Assembly: GCA_017435865.1 (NCBI GenBank)
Contig: JAFSEF010000053.1
Coordinates: 1-64,000, forward strand
DNA: 64,000 nt
DNA from: Clostridia bacterium
Lineage (GTDB): Bacteria > Bacillota > Clostridia > Oscillospirales > Acutalibacteraceae
Reading direction: 5' to 3'
Shown: one piece after another, positions 15,693 through 24,491 of the stretch
Layout of the letters: every line of letters starts with the position of its first letter
Position numbering within the stretch: the stretch's first letter is position 1
Made by a program: the position numbers and the translations under genes
Notes under the pieces: generated by a model
The model's input: the letters and a program-made list of their open reading frames with translations, nothing else
Databases searched by the model: none
Told to the model about the DNA's origin: nothing

Positions 15693-18452
15693 TTGGCTCA
15701 ACAAAAATCAACGGCAGCAAAAAAAACAACCAACAAAAAACCGACGTCTTCTTCCAAAAAACCGACGTCCCGTAAGAAGACATCCAAAAGCAAGAAAAAA
15801 CAAAAGAATATTTTTGACATAGTCGCACAGCGTTCTTTTATGTACATATTGATGCTGGTCATTGCACTTCTTTTATTGTTGCTGACTTTTGTCACAGGCG
15901 GTTTTCTGACACCGTGGAATAAACTGCGTAGCTTGTATTTTGCATTGTTCGGTATCAGTGCATATTTGTTGCCGTTTATTCTGTTGTTCAGATCCCTGAT
16001 GGGCATTATGAGCCGTGATAAACATCTTTATAAGGTGAAAAGTGTACAGCTTTTTGTTTTTGCAGTGCTCATCGGTGCTATGATTTTTGTCAATACAAAA
16101 GCGGATGCAGCCGTTTCTTTTCTGCAGGCAGTGCAGGAGAACAATAAACTGTTTTTTGCAGGCAGCACAGGCTTTACCGTTACCAATACAGGTCTTTTGT
16201 CCACATTGGTCGGTGGATTGCTGTTTGCTCTCGGCCGCAATACGATCCTCGCGGATATCCTGTTGGTGATTCTGCTTGTAACGGATGTTATGTTTATTTT
16301 CCGCTTGACACCGCAGAAGATTTATTCCATGCTTGAAGGTCCTCTTTCGCAGCTTTCCGTAATTGTTGCCGAACGTAAAAAAGAAAACGAAGAAATGCGT
16401 TTGCGTGAAGAACAGGAAGAAACAGAACGTACCAAACGCAAAAAAGAGGCAGTTAAAGAGGAGGACGAGCTGCCTGCACATCCCGTCCGTACAAGAACAA
16501 AGCCGAAAAAAGAAACGATTGATGTTGAACCTGCTGTGGTTGAAAAACCGCAGAAGAGAAATGTTACCGTTGCTGCCACAAAGGCACTGCTCGAAGAACT
16601 TGAACAGGAAGAAACAAACGGTAAAAAGGAACAGACCGATGATGATGCACTTGAGCCGATTCCGGATTTGTTCCGCATTGCCGATCATGAAATTGCAGAT
16701 ATTTTTACACTTGCAAACGAGGCAAAAATTGCACAGACACAGGCACCTGTTATCCCTGCACCCGTGCAGCCGCAACCGGTTATCATTCCGGAAGAACCGA
16801 AAGCCGAACAGGTGAAGGAAGAACCGATTGTTCCGCTTTCCGATGCTGAAAAACAGTCTGCCGCACAGGAGCTGAATGCAGCACTTGAAACAGAAATGCA
16901 AGTAGAAAAAGTGTATGTCCTGCCGCCTGTTGAAATGCTCACACCACCCAAACAGCAGGGCAATATCAACAATGAAATGGAATTGCAGGCAAACGGTGAA
17001 AAACTCATCAAAGCACTTGCAAGCTTCAATGTTTCCGCCTCCATTCTGGATGTTGTTCCGGGACCGAGTGTTACCCGTTATGAGCTTTCTCCGGCACCCG
17101 GTGTCAAAATCAGTCGTTTTGTCGGTCTTGCCGATGACCTTGCACTGCATCTTGCAGCTCCTTCGGGACTTCGTATCGAAGCACCCATCCCCAACAAATC
17201 CGCCATCGGTATTGAAGTGCCTAACAAGGCTCGACGTACCGTTACATTCCGCGAAGTCATCGACACAAAGGAATACCGCAAGTCAAAGAGTAAACTCAAT
17301 GTCGGTCTCGGTAAAGACATTGCAGGAAATATCATCTGCTCTGACCTTGCAAAAATGCCGCACATTCTTGTAGCAGGTACAACAGGTTCAGGTAAGTCCG
17401 TCTGTATGAATACCATGATCTGCAGCCTGCTTTATAATGCAACACCCGATGAGGTCAAGTTGCTTCTCATAGACCCCAAACAGGTTGAATTTTCTGTTTA
17501 CAACGGCATTCCGCATCTGCTTGTACCCGTTGTGTCTGATCCGCGTAAAGCGGCAGGTGCTTTGGGTTGGGCAGTTACCGAAATGCTCAGCCGTTACAAA
17601 ACACTCAACGCCAACGGTGTTCGTGATATCGGTGCATACAATCAGCTTTGCGATGAAGTCGAAGGCTTGCAAAAAATGCCGCAGATTGTCATCTTTATCG
17701 ACGAATTGTCTGACCTTATGACGGTTGCTCCGTCCGAGGTTGAAGACTCCATTCAACGTCTTGCACAGATGGCACGTGCCGCAGGTATGCATCTTGTTAT
17801 TGCAACACAAAGACCTTCCGTTGACGTTATTACAGGTGTTATCAAAGCGAACATCCCGAGCCGTATTGCATTGTCCGTTTCTTCACAGGTTGACTCCCGT
17901 ACCATCATTGACTCCGCAGGTGCGGAAAAGCTGATGGGTTACGGTGATATGCTGTATTATCCTGTCGGTGTACCCAAGCCCATGCGTGTGCAGGGTGCAT
18001 TCCTGTCTGACGAAGACATTGAAAATGTGGTTCATTATCTGAAAACACAGGCAACAACTGTTTACAACGATGAAGTCGAACAGGAAATTGAAAGACAGGC
18101 TGTGCAGGATAAGAAGAAAACAAGTGCACAGATTTCGGGCGGTGGCGATTCTGCTGATGCAGCTTATGAAGAACTTGTTCAGAAAGCCATTGAATTGTTT
18201 GTCAACACACCCGAAAAGGCATCTACCTCTTCTTTGCAACGTCATTTGCGTTTGGGGTACTCCAAGGCAGGCAGTCTGATGGATGTGCTGGAAGAACGCG
18301 GAATTGTCGGCCCCATTGAAGGCAGTAAGCCGCGTAAAGTGCTCATTACAAAAGCACAATGGTATGAAATGCAGGCAAATGCAGGAGATGCCGTAGAATC
18401 TGCGGTGCAGGCGGAAGAACTTCCGTTTGAACCCGATCATGGGGATGAATAA
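15693..18452 (+). CDS. ftsK: DNA translocase FtsK/SpoIIIE
   Basis: A 919-residue septal DNA pump that moves chromosomes through the closing division or sporulation septum. Residues 1-35 are very rich in Lys, Thr and Ser; four or five membrane segments follow at about 49-205. A Glu/Lys/Pro-rich linker spans about 215-440. The motor domain has Walker A GTTGSGKSV (about 561-569) and Walker B IVIFIDELSDLM. The C-terminal gamma winged helix (about 825-905) has STSSLQRHLRLGYSKAG, which reads KOPS/SRS-type sites. The start is TTG: AAGGAG lies 10 bases upstream and the protein begins as expected. Whether it acts as FtsK or SpoIIIE cannot be decided. Confidence 0.96.
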   Translation: MAQQKSTAAKKTTNKKPTSSSKKPTSRKKTSKSKKKQKNIFDIVAQRSFMYILMLVIALLLLLLTFVTGGFLTPWNKLRSLYFALFGISAYLLPFILLFRSLMGIMSRDKHLYKVKSVQLFVFAVLIGAMIFVNTKADAAVSFLQAVQENNKLFFAGSTGFTVTNTGLLSTLVGGLLFALGRNTILADILLVILLVTDVMFIFRLTPQKIYSMLEGPLSQLSVIVAERKKENEEMRLREEQEETERTKRKKEAVKEEDELPAHPVRTRTKPKKETIDVEPAVVEKPQKRNVTVAATKALLEELEQEETNGKKEQTDDDALEPIPDLFRIADHEIADIFTLANEAKIAQTQAPVIPAPVQPQPVIIPEEPKAEQVKEEPIVPLSDAEKQSAAQELNAALETEMQVEKVYVLPPVEMLTPPKQQGNINNEMELQANGEKLIKALASFNVSASILDVVPGPSVTRYELSPAPGVKISRFVGLADDLALHLAAPSGLRIEAPIPNKSAIGIEVPNKARRTVTFREVIDTKEYRKSKSKLNVGLGKDIAGNIICSDLAKMPHILVAGTTGSGKSVCMNTMICSLLYNATPDEVKLLLIDPKQVEFSVYNGIPHLLVPVVSDPRKAAGALGWAVTEMLSRYKTLNANGVRDIGAYNQLCDEVEGLQKMPQIVIFIDELSDLMTVAPSEVEDSIQRLAQMARAAGMHLVIATQRPSVDVITGVIKANIPSRIALSVSSQVDSRTIIDSAGAEKLMGYGDMLYYPVGVPKPMRVQGAFLSDEDIENVVHYLKTQATTVYNDEVEQEIERQAVQDKKKTSAQISGGGDSADAAYEELVQKAIELFVNTPEKASTSSLQRHLRLGYSKAGSLMDVLEERGIVGPIEGSKPRKVLITKAQWYEMQANAGDAVESAVQAEELPFEPDHGDE

Positions 18453-18453
18453 T

Positions 18454-20331
18454 ATGTTTTTACCCACCACAAGAGAAGAAATGTTGTCCCGCGGATGGGA
18501 CAGTGTTGATTTTGTATATGTAAGCGGTGACGCATATGTTGATCACCCCAGCTTTGGTGCTGCCATTATCACGAGAGTCCTCGAAAACGAGGGCTTTCGT
18601 GTTGCTTTTTTAAGCCAGCCGAACTGGAGAACAGATGCCGATTTTATGCAATTCGGCAGACCTGAACTCGGTTTTCTTGTTTCTTCAGGCAATATAGATT
18701 CCATGGTTGCACATTACACGGCAGCAAAGAAAAAACGCAGTGAAGATGCATACACCCCCGGAGGGATTGCAGGCATGCGTCCCGATTATGCAGTGGAGGT
18801 TTATTGTCAGAAAATCCGTAGTATTTATGCAGACATTCCGATCATTATCGGCGGTCTTGAAGCATCATTGCGTCGTTTTGCACACTATGATTACTGGAAA
18901 GATACAGTTTTGCCGTCTGTTCTTGTTTCCTCGGGAGCAGATATTCTGTCCTACGGTATGGGAGAACATTCCATCACGGAAATCGCTTTGCGGTTGCGTA
19001 ACGGTGAGACTGTGAATACAATCCGCGACGTACGCGGAACCTGTTATCTTTGCCCGACAACCGAAACACCGTATGTCGGTGCTGAGTGTCCTTCCTTTGA
19101 AAATGTAAGCACAAATAAAAAGGAATATGCCGTTGCTGCAAGAATTCAGCAGGATGAGCAGGATCATATCCGCGGAAAGCTTATCAAGCAAAAACACGGC
19201 AAGACCATGCTTGTGCAGAATCCGCCTGCATTGCCGCTTACAACAGAAGAAATGGATGAAGTTTATGCATTGCCCTTTATGCGGAAATGGCATCCGTCTT
19301 ATGACGAAAAAGGCGGTGTGCCCGGATTTCAGGAAGTGCAGTTTTCCGTCGCCCATAACCGCGGTTGCTTCGGCGGCTGCAATTTCTGTTCCCTTGCTTT
19401 TCATCAGGGCAGATATATCAGCACCCGAAGCCATCAATCAGTTCTCAATGAAGTTGAGCTGCTGACAAAACAAGACGGATTCAAGGGGTACATACACGAT
19501 ATCGGCGGTCCGACCGCCAACTTCAGACAACCGTCCTGTGATCTTCAGAAAGAAAAGGGACTTTGCAAGGGCAAAAAATGTCTTGCACCGACACCCTGTC
19601 CGAATCTGAAAGCGGATCACAGCGACTATCTTACATTGCTCGAAAAAGCACGTGCAATTCCGGGAGTCAAAAAAATATTCATCCGTTCGGGAATCAGATT
19701 CGATTACCTGATGGCAGATAAAAATGACAGCTTTTTCCGTTCTTTGGTGGAAAACCATGTCAGCGGTCAGCTGAAAGTAGCTCCCGAACATATCTGTGAC
19801 GGTGTGCTCGATAAAATGGGCAAACCGCATTCCGAAGTTTTCAAGGCATTTGCCAAAAAATATTTCCGCCTGACAGCAAAAGCAGGGAAGGAGCAATATC
19901 TTGTTCCTTACCTCATGTCATCGCATCCGGGCAGCACATTGCAGGATGCTGTCGAATTGGCTGTCTTTTTGAAGAAAGAAAGAATGCGAGCCGAGCAGGT
20001 ACAGGATTTTTATCCAACCCCGGGTACCATTTCCACTGCGATGTTCTATACGGAGCTGGATCCGTATACCATGCAAAAAGTATATGTTGCAAAAGATCCG
20101 CATGACAAGGCATTGCAACGTGCGTTGCTCAATTATTGGGTTCCCGAGAAAAGAGCGTTGGTTGTTGAAGCTTTGCGAAAAGCAGGCAGACAGGACCTGA
20201 TCGGTACGGCACAGCACTGTCTTGTCAATGATATAAAAGTCCCCAAAAAACAAGGATTTTCGCAACAAAAAAGCCCTGCAATGCGTGAGAAGGAGAAACA
20301 GTATGCCTCCACGAAAAAGCGTCGCAGATAA
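18454..20331 (+). CDS. YgiQ-family radical SAM protein
   Basis: A 625-residue radical SAM protein of the UPF0313/YgiQ family; reaction unknown. The N-terminal domain has FVYVSGDAYVDHPSFGAAII. The cluster motif is CFGGCNFC (305-312). Later features include DIGGPTANFR, CPNLKADHSDY and PTPGTISTAMFYT. It starts one base after the ftsK stop. ATG codons at 18439 and 18445 are in frame, but 18454 gives the usual MFLPTTREEM start with GGGGATG in front. It overlaps the next gene by 29 bases. Confidence 0.93.
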   Translation: MFLPTTREEMLSRGWDSVDFVYVSGDAYVDHPSFGAAIITRVLENEGFRVAFLSQPNWRTDADFMQFGRPELGFLVSSGNIDSMVAHYTAAKKKRSEDAYTPGGIAGMRPDYAVEVYCQKIRSIYADIPIIIGGLEASLRRFAHYDYWKDTVLPSVLVSSGADILSYGMGEHSITEIALRLRNGETVNTIRDVRGTCYLCPTTETPYVGAECPSFENVSTNKKEYAVAARIQQDEQDHIRGKLIKQKHGKTMLVQNPPALPLTTEEMDEVYALPFMRKWHPSYDEKGGVPGFQEVQFSVAHNRGCFGGCNFCSLAFHQGRYISTRSHQSVLNEVELLTKQDGFKGYIHDIGGPTANFRQPSCDLQKEKGLCKGKKCLAPTPCPNLKADHSDYLTLLEKARAIPGVKKIFIRSGIRFDYLMADKNDSFFRSLVENHVSGQLKVAPEHICDGVLDKMGKPHSEVFKAFAKKYFRLTAKAGKEQYLVPYLMSSHPGSTLQDAVELAVFLKKERMRAEQVQDFYPTPGTISTAMFYTELDPYTMQKVYVAKDPHDKALQRALLNYWVPEKRALVVEALRKAGRQDLIGTAQHCLVNDIKVPKKQGFSQQKSPAMREKEKQYASTKKRRR

Positions 20332-21226
20332 ACTGAAAAAGCCGCTGCAGATCATATTGTTCGTTTTGTTTTTCGCCGGAGGTACTTTATACTATTTTAT
20401 CATCGGAGAAACAAAAGCACCCGGTTTCGGCAGTGATGTTGCTGATTATGAGGTGGCAGGAATTGAATTTCATTTTCTTGATGTAGGTCAGGGTGATTGT
20501 TCTTTGATTCTGTGTGATGAGTATGCAGTGCTCATTGACGGCGGCGAATATGAAAACGGTGAATATATTGTGCCTTATTTAAAAGACCACGGTGTTGAAA
20601 AGGTGGATCTGATGGTTGCAAGTCATCGTCATTCCGATCATATCGGAGGCTTGACTGCAGTATTGGAGCAAATGCCTGTCAGTGAAATTCTGATCAATCC
20701 GGACGGTGTCTCCGAAGATGTTGATTCGCTTGCCGAGGAGCAGTTTTTAAGTGTTGCACAGGAACAGGAAGTCACAATGACAATTGCCGAAGTCGGAACG
20801 GTATACGATTTTGCAGGCTTGCATCTCAGTGTGCTTTCTGCCGATGCGCAATGTGCACAGGAAAACGAAAGCTCTGTTGTATTGCTTGCTGCCTGTGATC
20901 GCACAACTGCTTTGTTCACAGGGGATATCAGCGAAGAAACAGAAAAATCACTGTGTACAAGCGGCAAAATTGCTGATTGCGATATTCTGAAAGTCGCTCA
21001 TCATGGCAGCAATTATTCCAACTCGGATGACTTTATACGTATGGTCAGCCCCGAATATGCTGTGGTATCCTGTGCTGCCGACAACGCTTACGGACATCCC
21101 GGGGCAAAAACACTTGATCGTCTGCAGAATGTCGGTGCAACTCTTTACAGAACCGATCAGATGGGGACGATCGCTATTACCTGTTTTGCAGAAAAAACAA
21201 GCATTTACATAAACGGAAAGGATTGA
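20303..21226 (+). CDS. Membrane-anchored MBL-fold hydrolase (ComEC C-domain-like)
   Basis: A 307-residue metallo-beta-lactamase-fold protein. One membrane segment at about residues 13-33 anchors it, with the enzyme domain probably outside. The metal site is SHRHSDHIGG (about 107-116), with further ligands in FTGDIS and VAHHGSNYSNS. The FHFLDVGQGDCSLI start is characteristic of the ComEC/Rec2-type nuclease domain, here free of the channel. These proteins are thought to cut DNA or RNA; the substrate here is unknown. AAGGAG precedes the ATG inside the ygiQ 3' end. Confidence 0.9.
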   Translation: MPPRKSVADKLKKPLQIILFVLFFAGGTLYYFIIGETKAPGFGSDVADYEVAGIEFHFLDVGQGDCSLILCDEYAVLIDGGEYENGEYIVPYLKDHGVEKVDLMVASHRHSDHIGGLTAVLEQMPVSEILINPDGVSEDVDSLAEEQFLSVAQEQEVTMTIAEVGTVYDFAGLHLSVLSADAQCAQENESSVVLLAACDRTTALFTGDISEETEKSLCTSGKIADCDILKVAHHGSNYSNSDDFIRMVSPEYAVVSCAADNAYGHPGAKTLDRLQNVGATLYRTDQMGTIAITCFAEKTSIYINGKD

Positions 21227-21233
21227 AAAAACT

Positions 21234-22295
21234 ATGAAAAAGTTGAAGGTTGGTATCATCGGTACAGGCGGCATAAGCCAGAGTCATACGGAAGGGTACA
21301 AGGAAATTCCCGAACTCTGTGAAGTGGTTGCTTGCTGTGATATCGATGAAGAAAAAGTCAAAAAATATGCAGCACGCTACGGCATTCCGCGTTGGTACAC
21401 CGATTGCCGCGAAATGATGGCAAAGGAAGAACTTGATTGTGTCAGCGTCTGTACATGGAACTCTGCTCATAAAGAATGTACAATTGTTGCACTTGACGGC
21501 GGTGCCAATGTCATTTGTGAAAAACCCATGGCAATGAATGCACAGGAAGCAAAAGAAATGAACGAGGCAGCTGCACGCAACGGAAAATTGTTGCAGGTCG
21601 GTTTTGTCCGTCGTTTCGGTCAGGATGCCGATACTGTACTTGACTTTGCAAAAGCCGGCATGATCGGTGATGTGTATTATGCAAAGGCACAATACCTTCG
21701 TCGCAGCGGTTGTCCCGGCGGATGGTTCAAAGACAAGCGTTTTTCCGGTGGCGGCCCCCTGATTGACCTTGGTGTGCACGTTATTGACCTTGCCCGTTAC
21801 CTTGCAGGCAATCCCAAGCCTGTTTCCGTTTTCGGATGCACTTATGACAACCTTGGCCCCAACCGTGCAAACGGCGGCCAGTCTGCATGGTCGGTTGCTG
21901 ACCTTGATGAGCATCCCTACAATGTTGAGGATTTTGTATCTGCACTGATCCGTTTTGATAACGGTTTTACGCTGCAGCTTGAGGCCTCCTTCAACCTGAA
22001 TGTGCCGGAAGATCACGGTGAAGTGGATATTTTCGGCACAAAGGCAGGTATCAAGATCGAAGACGATGTTGAAATTTACACCGATTTTGCAGGCAAATTT
22101 GTGAATATGTCTCCCACAGGCAAAACAGGTTTCGATTTCCGTAAGGCATTCAATGCAGAGATGGCAGGATTTATCAATGCATCTCTCGGTAATACACCTT
22201 GCAAGGCAACAGGTGAAGACGGTGAAGAACTCATGAAGATCATCGATGCCATTTATGAATCTGCCGAAAAAGGCATCAGTGTGAACATTCAGTAA
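21234..22295 (+). CDS. Gfo/Idh/MocA-family oxidoreductase
   Basis: A 353-residue NAD(P)-dependent sugar or inositol dehydrogenase-like protein. The Rossmann motif is VGIIGTGGISQSH (6-18); VICEKPMAM holds the conserved EKP lysine; DLGVHVIDLARYL carries the likely catalytic Asp and His. It starts 7 bases after the MBL hydrolase, so it is the last gene of the tepA-ftsK operon, which is an unexpected partner set. Substrate unknown. A second paralogue lies at 45778-46932. Confidence 0.92.
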   Translation: MKKLKVGIIGTGGISQSHTEGYKEIPELCEVVACCDIDEEKVKKYAARYGIPRWYTDCREMMAKEELDCVSVCTWNSAHKECTIVALDGGANVICEKPMAMNAQEAKEMNEAAARNGKLLQVGFVRRFGQDADTVLDFAKAGMIGDVYYAKAQYLRRSGCPGGWFKDKRFSGGGPLIDLGVHVIDLARYLAGNPKPVSVFGCTYDNLGPNRANGGQSAWSVADLDEHPYNVEDFVSALIRFDNGFTLQLEASFNLNVPEDHGEVDIFGTKAGIKIEDDVEIYTDFAGKFVNMSPTGKTGFDFRKAFNAEMAGFINASLGNTPCKATGEDGEELMKIIDAIYESAEKGISVNIQ

Positions 22296-22353
22296 GACGA
22301 AAATAATCTCAAAAAGAAAATAAAAAATATTTCAAAAAAATTGCAAAAAACCC

Positions 22354-22382
22354 TTGACAAACGTGGTGCGTTCTGTTATAAT
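22354..22382 (+). promoter_or_regulatory. Strong SigA promoter of tRNA-Leu
   Basis: Perfect TTGACA (22354-22359), 17-base spacer, perfect TATAAT (22377-22382). The ~50 bases upstream are almost pure A/T with A-tracts, resembling an UP element. Confidence 0.92.
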
Positions 22383-22412
22383 CCTCACTGTTCCGAAGAG
22401 AACAAACGATAC

Positions 22413-22495
22413 GCGAGAGTGGCGGAATAGGCAGACGCGCACGTTTGAGGGGCGTGTGTTTTTACGTACGGGTTCAAGTCCCGTCTCTCGCACCA
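22413..22495 (+). tRNA. tRNA-Leu (anticodon GAG)
   Basis: GCGAGAG pairs with CTCTCGC to form the acceptor stem, with encoded CCA. The anticodon loop TTGAGGG gives anticodon GAG. The long variable arm is class II, as expected for leucine; the T-loop GGTTCAAGTCC is canonical. Confidence 0.97.
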
Positions 22496-22497
22496 AA

Positions 22498-22528
22498 AGC
22501 TCATCGACTTCATGTCGGTGAGCTTTTT
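22498..22528 (+). terminator. Terminator after tRNA-Leu
   Basis: AGCTCATCGAC / GTCGGTGAGCT stem with loop TTCAT, followed by TTTTTT. Confidence 0.9.
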
Positions 22529-22561
22529 TCATATTTTCAACAATAATCTGCTGTTAATATA

Positions 22562-22600
22562 AAAAACTCCCTGTAACCGATATCGGCGGCAGGGAGGATT
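22562..22600 (-). terminator. Terminator of the FAD oxidoreductase gene
   Basis: Minus strand: CTCCCTG / CAGGGAG arms around a CCGATATCGG inner stem, then TTTTTT. Confidence 0.8.
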
Positions 22601-22604
22601 TTCT

Positions 22605-24293
22605 TTATTCGATTTCAAAATCAAACAATCGGAACTCTTTTGCACCGTGAGTAGCAATGGGGATAAACCGGATTTCTGTTACGCACCAATCTGCAGAATG
22701 CTTTACAAATCGTTGATGATTCTCGGTGATATGTATTTCTTTTGTTTCTCCGTTTTCCGAAATTCCCTGAATTTTATATTCCTTGATCAGGGTGTCGGGT
22801 AATCTGAACTTTGTTTGAACCAAAGGATAATTGCAAGGCATATTGTGATAATTACGGTTCAGGTCACTGTCAAAGATCAGTCGGATTTTTCTGATTTTTG
22901 TGTCCTTTTCAAAACGGTAAGCAATGAAATCATTTTCTTTGCCGATCCACAGATTTTCCTCACCTCTGTCAATCCCGTTGCGAACGACTTCGGCAGAACA
23001 TTCCGCTTGCAGTGTCAGTACAGGCAAACGTCTTTCTTTCCACGGAATAAAGCAGTCATCCTCCATTAAAGTCTGCTGCAGCTTCTTTATATCAACATTC
23101 TCAAGTACCGCATTGTCCCTGATGGCCTGTGCTGCCGCCGTTCCCAATGCCTGCCCCAGAATTGCGCAGGTTGCCATTACGCGTGATGAGCTGAGTGCTG
23201 CATGGGTCACGCTGATATTTCGTCCTGCAAAGCAAAGATTCTCAATGTTCTTTGACAGCATGCAACGCAAGGGGAGGCCCCATGGTGTGGGTGCGGGGTG
23301 GAAAATGGTCGGATATCCATCTTTATAGTAAAATCCTTCCGGGAAATGATCGTCCATACTCCATCCGGCATACGCAACAATGTCTTCAAATCTACCTTCC
23401 GATTCGACATCATTCTGTGTTACGATATATTTGCCTATATACCGTCGGCTTTCTCTCTTGCCCGGCAGAAAACCGATCCATTCGAGCTCCCAGTTTTCAA
23501 CACCGTGGTCGCCATGGTTTTTCATGTGATCCCACACACCGTAGCAAATCTTTAAAAGTTCTTCACGGCATCTGTCGGTATCATGGATGCAATCCCATTC
23601 TCCGCCGATTTCAATCCACCAGAAGTTATTGTTTTTATCATGGTCTTTAAAGGGCAGATCGTCGTCAGAAGTGTATTTATATGCCCATTCGGGCGGCGTA
23701 AACGGAATGGGATGGTTCGTTTCTCTGATCTGAAAAAGGCAACTCATACCCATGGTTTTGTGATCACGCACATCAGGCGGAATTGTTTCACCGAAATCAC
23801 TTTTTGCTTCTCTTCCGTATATGTACTGCGCACCGCTGAGTGTGGAAAGAACAGAGTCTCCGGAACAGTCGGCAAAATATGCGGCTTCAACAATATGGAA
23901 GGTTTCGGCATTGGATTGCCATGCTTTGACGCTTTTTATTCTGTTTTTGTCTGTTACGCAGTCAAAACAACTTGTGTTCAGCAGAATCGTAAGATTCTCT
24001 TGCGTAATAGCTTTCTGATAAAGCACACTGTCCCACAAAGAATATCGCAGGGACGGATTCTGATAGAAGTTTTCAAGCATAATTTCTTCAATGATGCCGC
24101 CCTCGCGGTTATCCTTGCCGTGACAACCGCCGATCCACATACGGATTTCGCTTGAAGCATTGCCACCGAGAACAGGTCGATCATGAATCAGTATGACCTG
24201 AATGCCGTGCCGTGCTGCGGCTATTGCACAGCAGAGTCCTGCCATACCTCCACCGATCACACACAGGTCTGTTTTATATTCAAGAGTTCTCAT
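22605..24293 (-). CDS. FAD-dependent oxidoreductase
   Basis: A 562-residue protein with an N-terminal FAD-binding Rossmann motif (CVIGGGMAGLCCAIAAARHG, about 10-29), an ENASSEIRMW-like flavin segment (VLGGNASSEIRMWIGG), ADCSGDSVLS, and a C-terminal CFAGRNISVTHAALSSSRVMATCAILG flavin segment. It belongs to the FAD-dependent oxidoreductase family often found with plant-polysaccharide genes in Firmicutes and Bacteroidetes; the reaction is not known. AAAGGGGG lies upstream of the ATG; a 30-codon longer frame runs through the promoter. Monocistronic. Confidence 0.87.
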   Translation of the reverse strand: MRTLEYKTDLCVIGGGMAGLCCAIAAARHGIQVILIHDRPVLGGNASSEIRMWIGGCHGKDNREGGIIEEIMLENFYQNPSLRYSLWDSVLYQKAITQENLTILLNTSCFDCVTDKNRIKSVKAWQSNAETFHIVEAAYFADCSGDSVLSTLSGAQYIYGREAKSDFGETIPPDVRDHKTMGMSCLFQIRETNHPIPFTPPEWAYKYTSDDDLPFKDHDKNNNFWWIEIGGEWDCIHDTDRCREELLKICYGVWDHMKNHGDHGVENWELEWIGFLPGKRESRRYIGKYIVTQNDVESEGRFEDIVAYAGWSMDDHFPEGFYYKDGYPTIFHPAPTPWGLPLRCMLSKNIENLCFAGRNISVTHAALSSSRVMATCAILGQALGTAAAQAIRDNAVLENVDIKKLQQTLMEDDCFIPWKERRLPVLTLQAECSAEVVRNGIDRGEENLWIGKENDFIAYRFEKDTKIRKIRLIFDSDLNRNYHNMPCNYPLVQTKFRLPDTLIKEYKIQGISENGETKEIHITENHQRFVKHSADWCVTEIRFIPIATHGAKEFRLFDFEIE

Positions 24294-24327
24294 TCCGATT
24301 CCCCCTTTGCAATGTATTTCTGTAATC

Positions 24328-24357
24328 ATTATATACCAAACAACATCAGGATGTAAA
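24328..24357 (-). promoter_or_regulatory. Promoter of the FAD oxidoreductase gene
   Basis: Minus strand: TTTACA (24357-24352), 18-base spacer, TATAAT (24333-24328). Confidence 0.65.
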
Positions 24358-24408
24358 TTATTAATTTTATGATTATTTTGCACAGTGTATCAATACATTT
24401 TTTGTCAA

Positions 24409-24445
24409 AAAACGGCGACAGAAAGAAATCTCCCTGTTGCCGTTT
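24409..24445 (-). terminator. Terminator of the DUF4838 gene
   Basis: Minus strand: AAACGGCAACAGG pairs with CTGTCGCCGTTT, followed by TTTTTT-like sequence. Confidence 0.75.
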
Positions 24446-24491
24446 GTTTTGTTACTCGTAATTTATGCTATGGATTGCACGTATATGGTTA

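Noticed and set aside
15873-17150. 425-codon minus-strand frame
   Set aside because: It is antisense to ftsK, has a Cys/Phe/Arg-rich composition typical of shadow frames, and lacks a ribosome site.
22332-22532. 66-residue minus-strand frame over the tRNA
   Set aside because: It is the complement of tRNA-Leu (RETGLEPVRKN is a well-known false translation of tRNAs).
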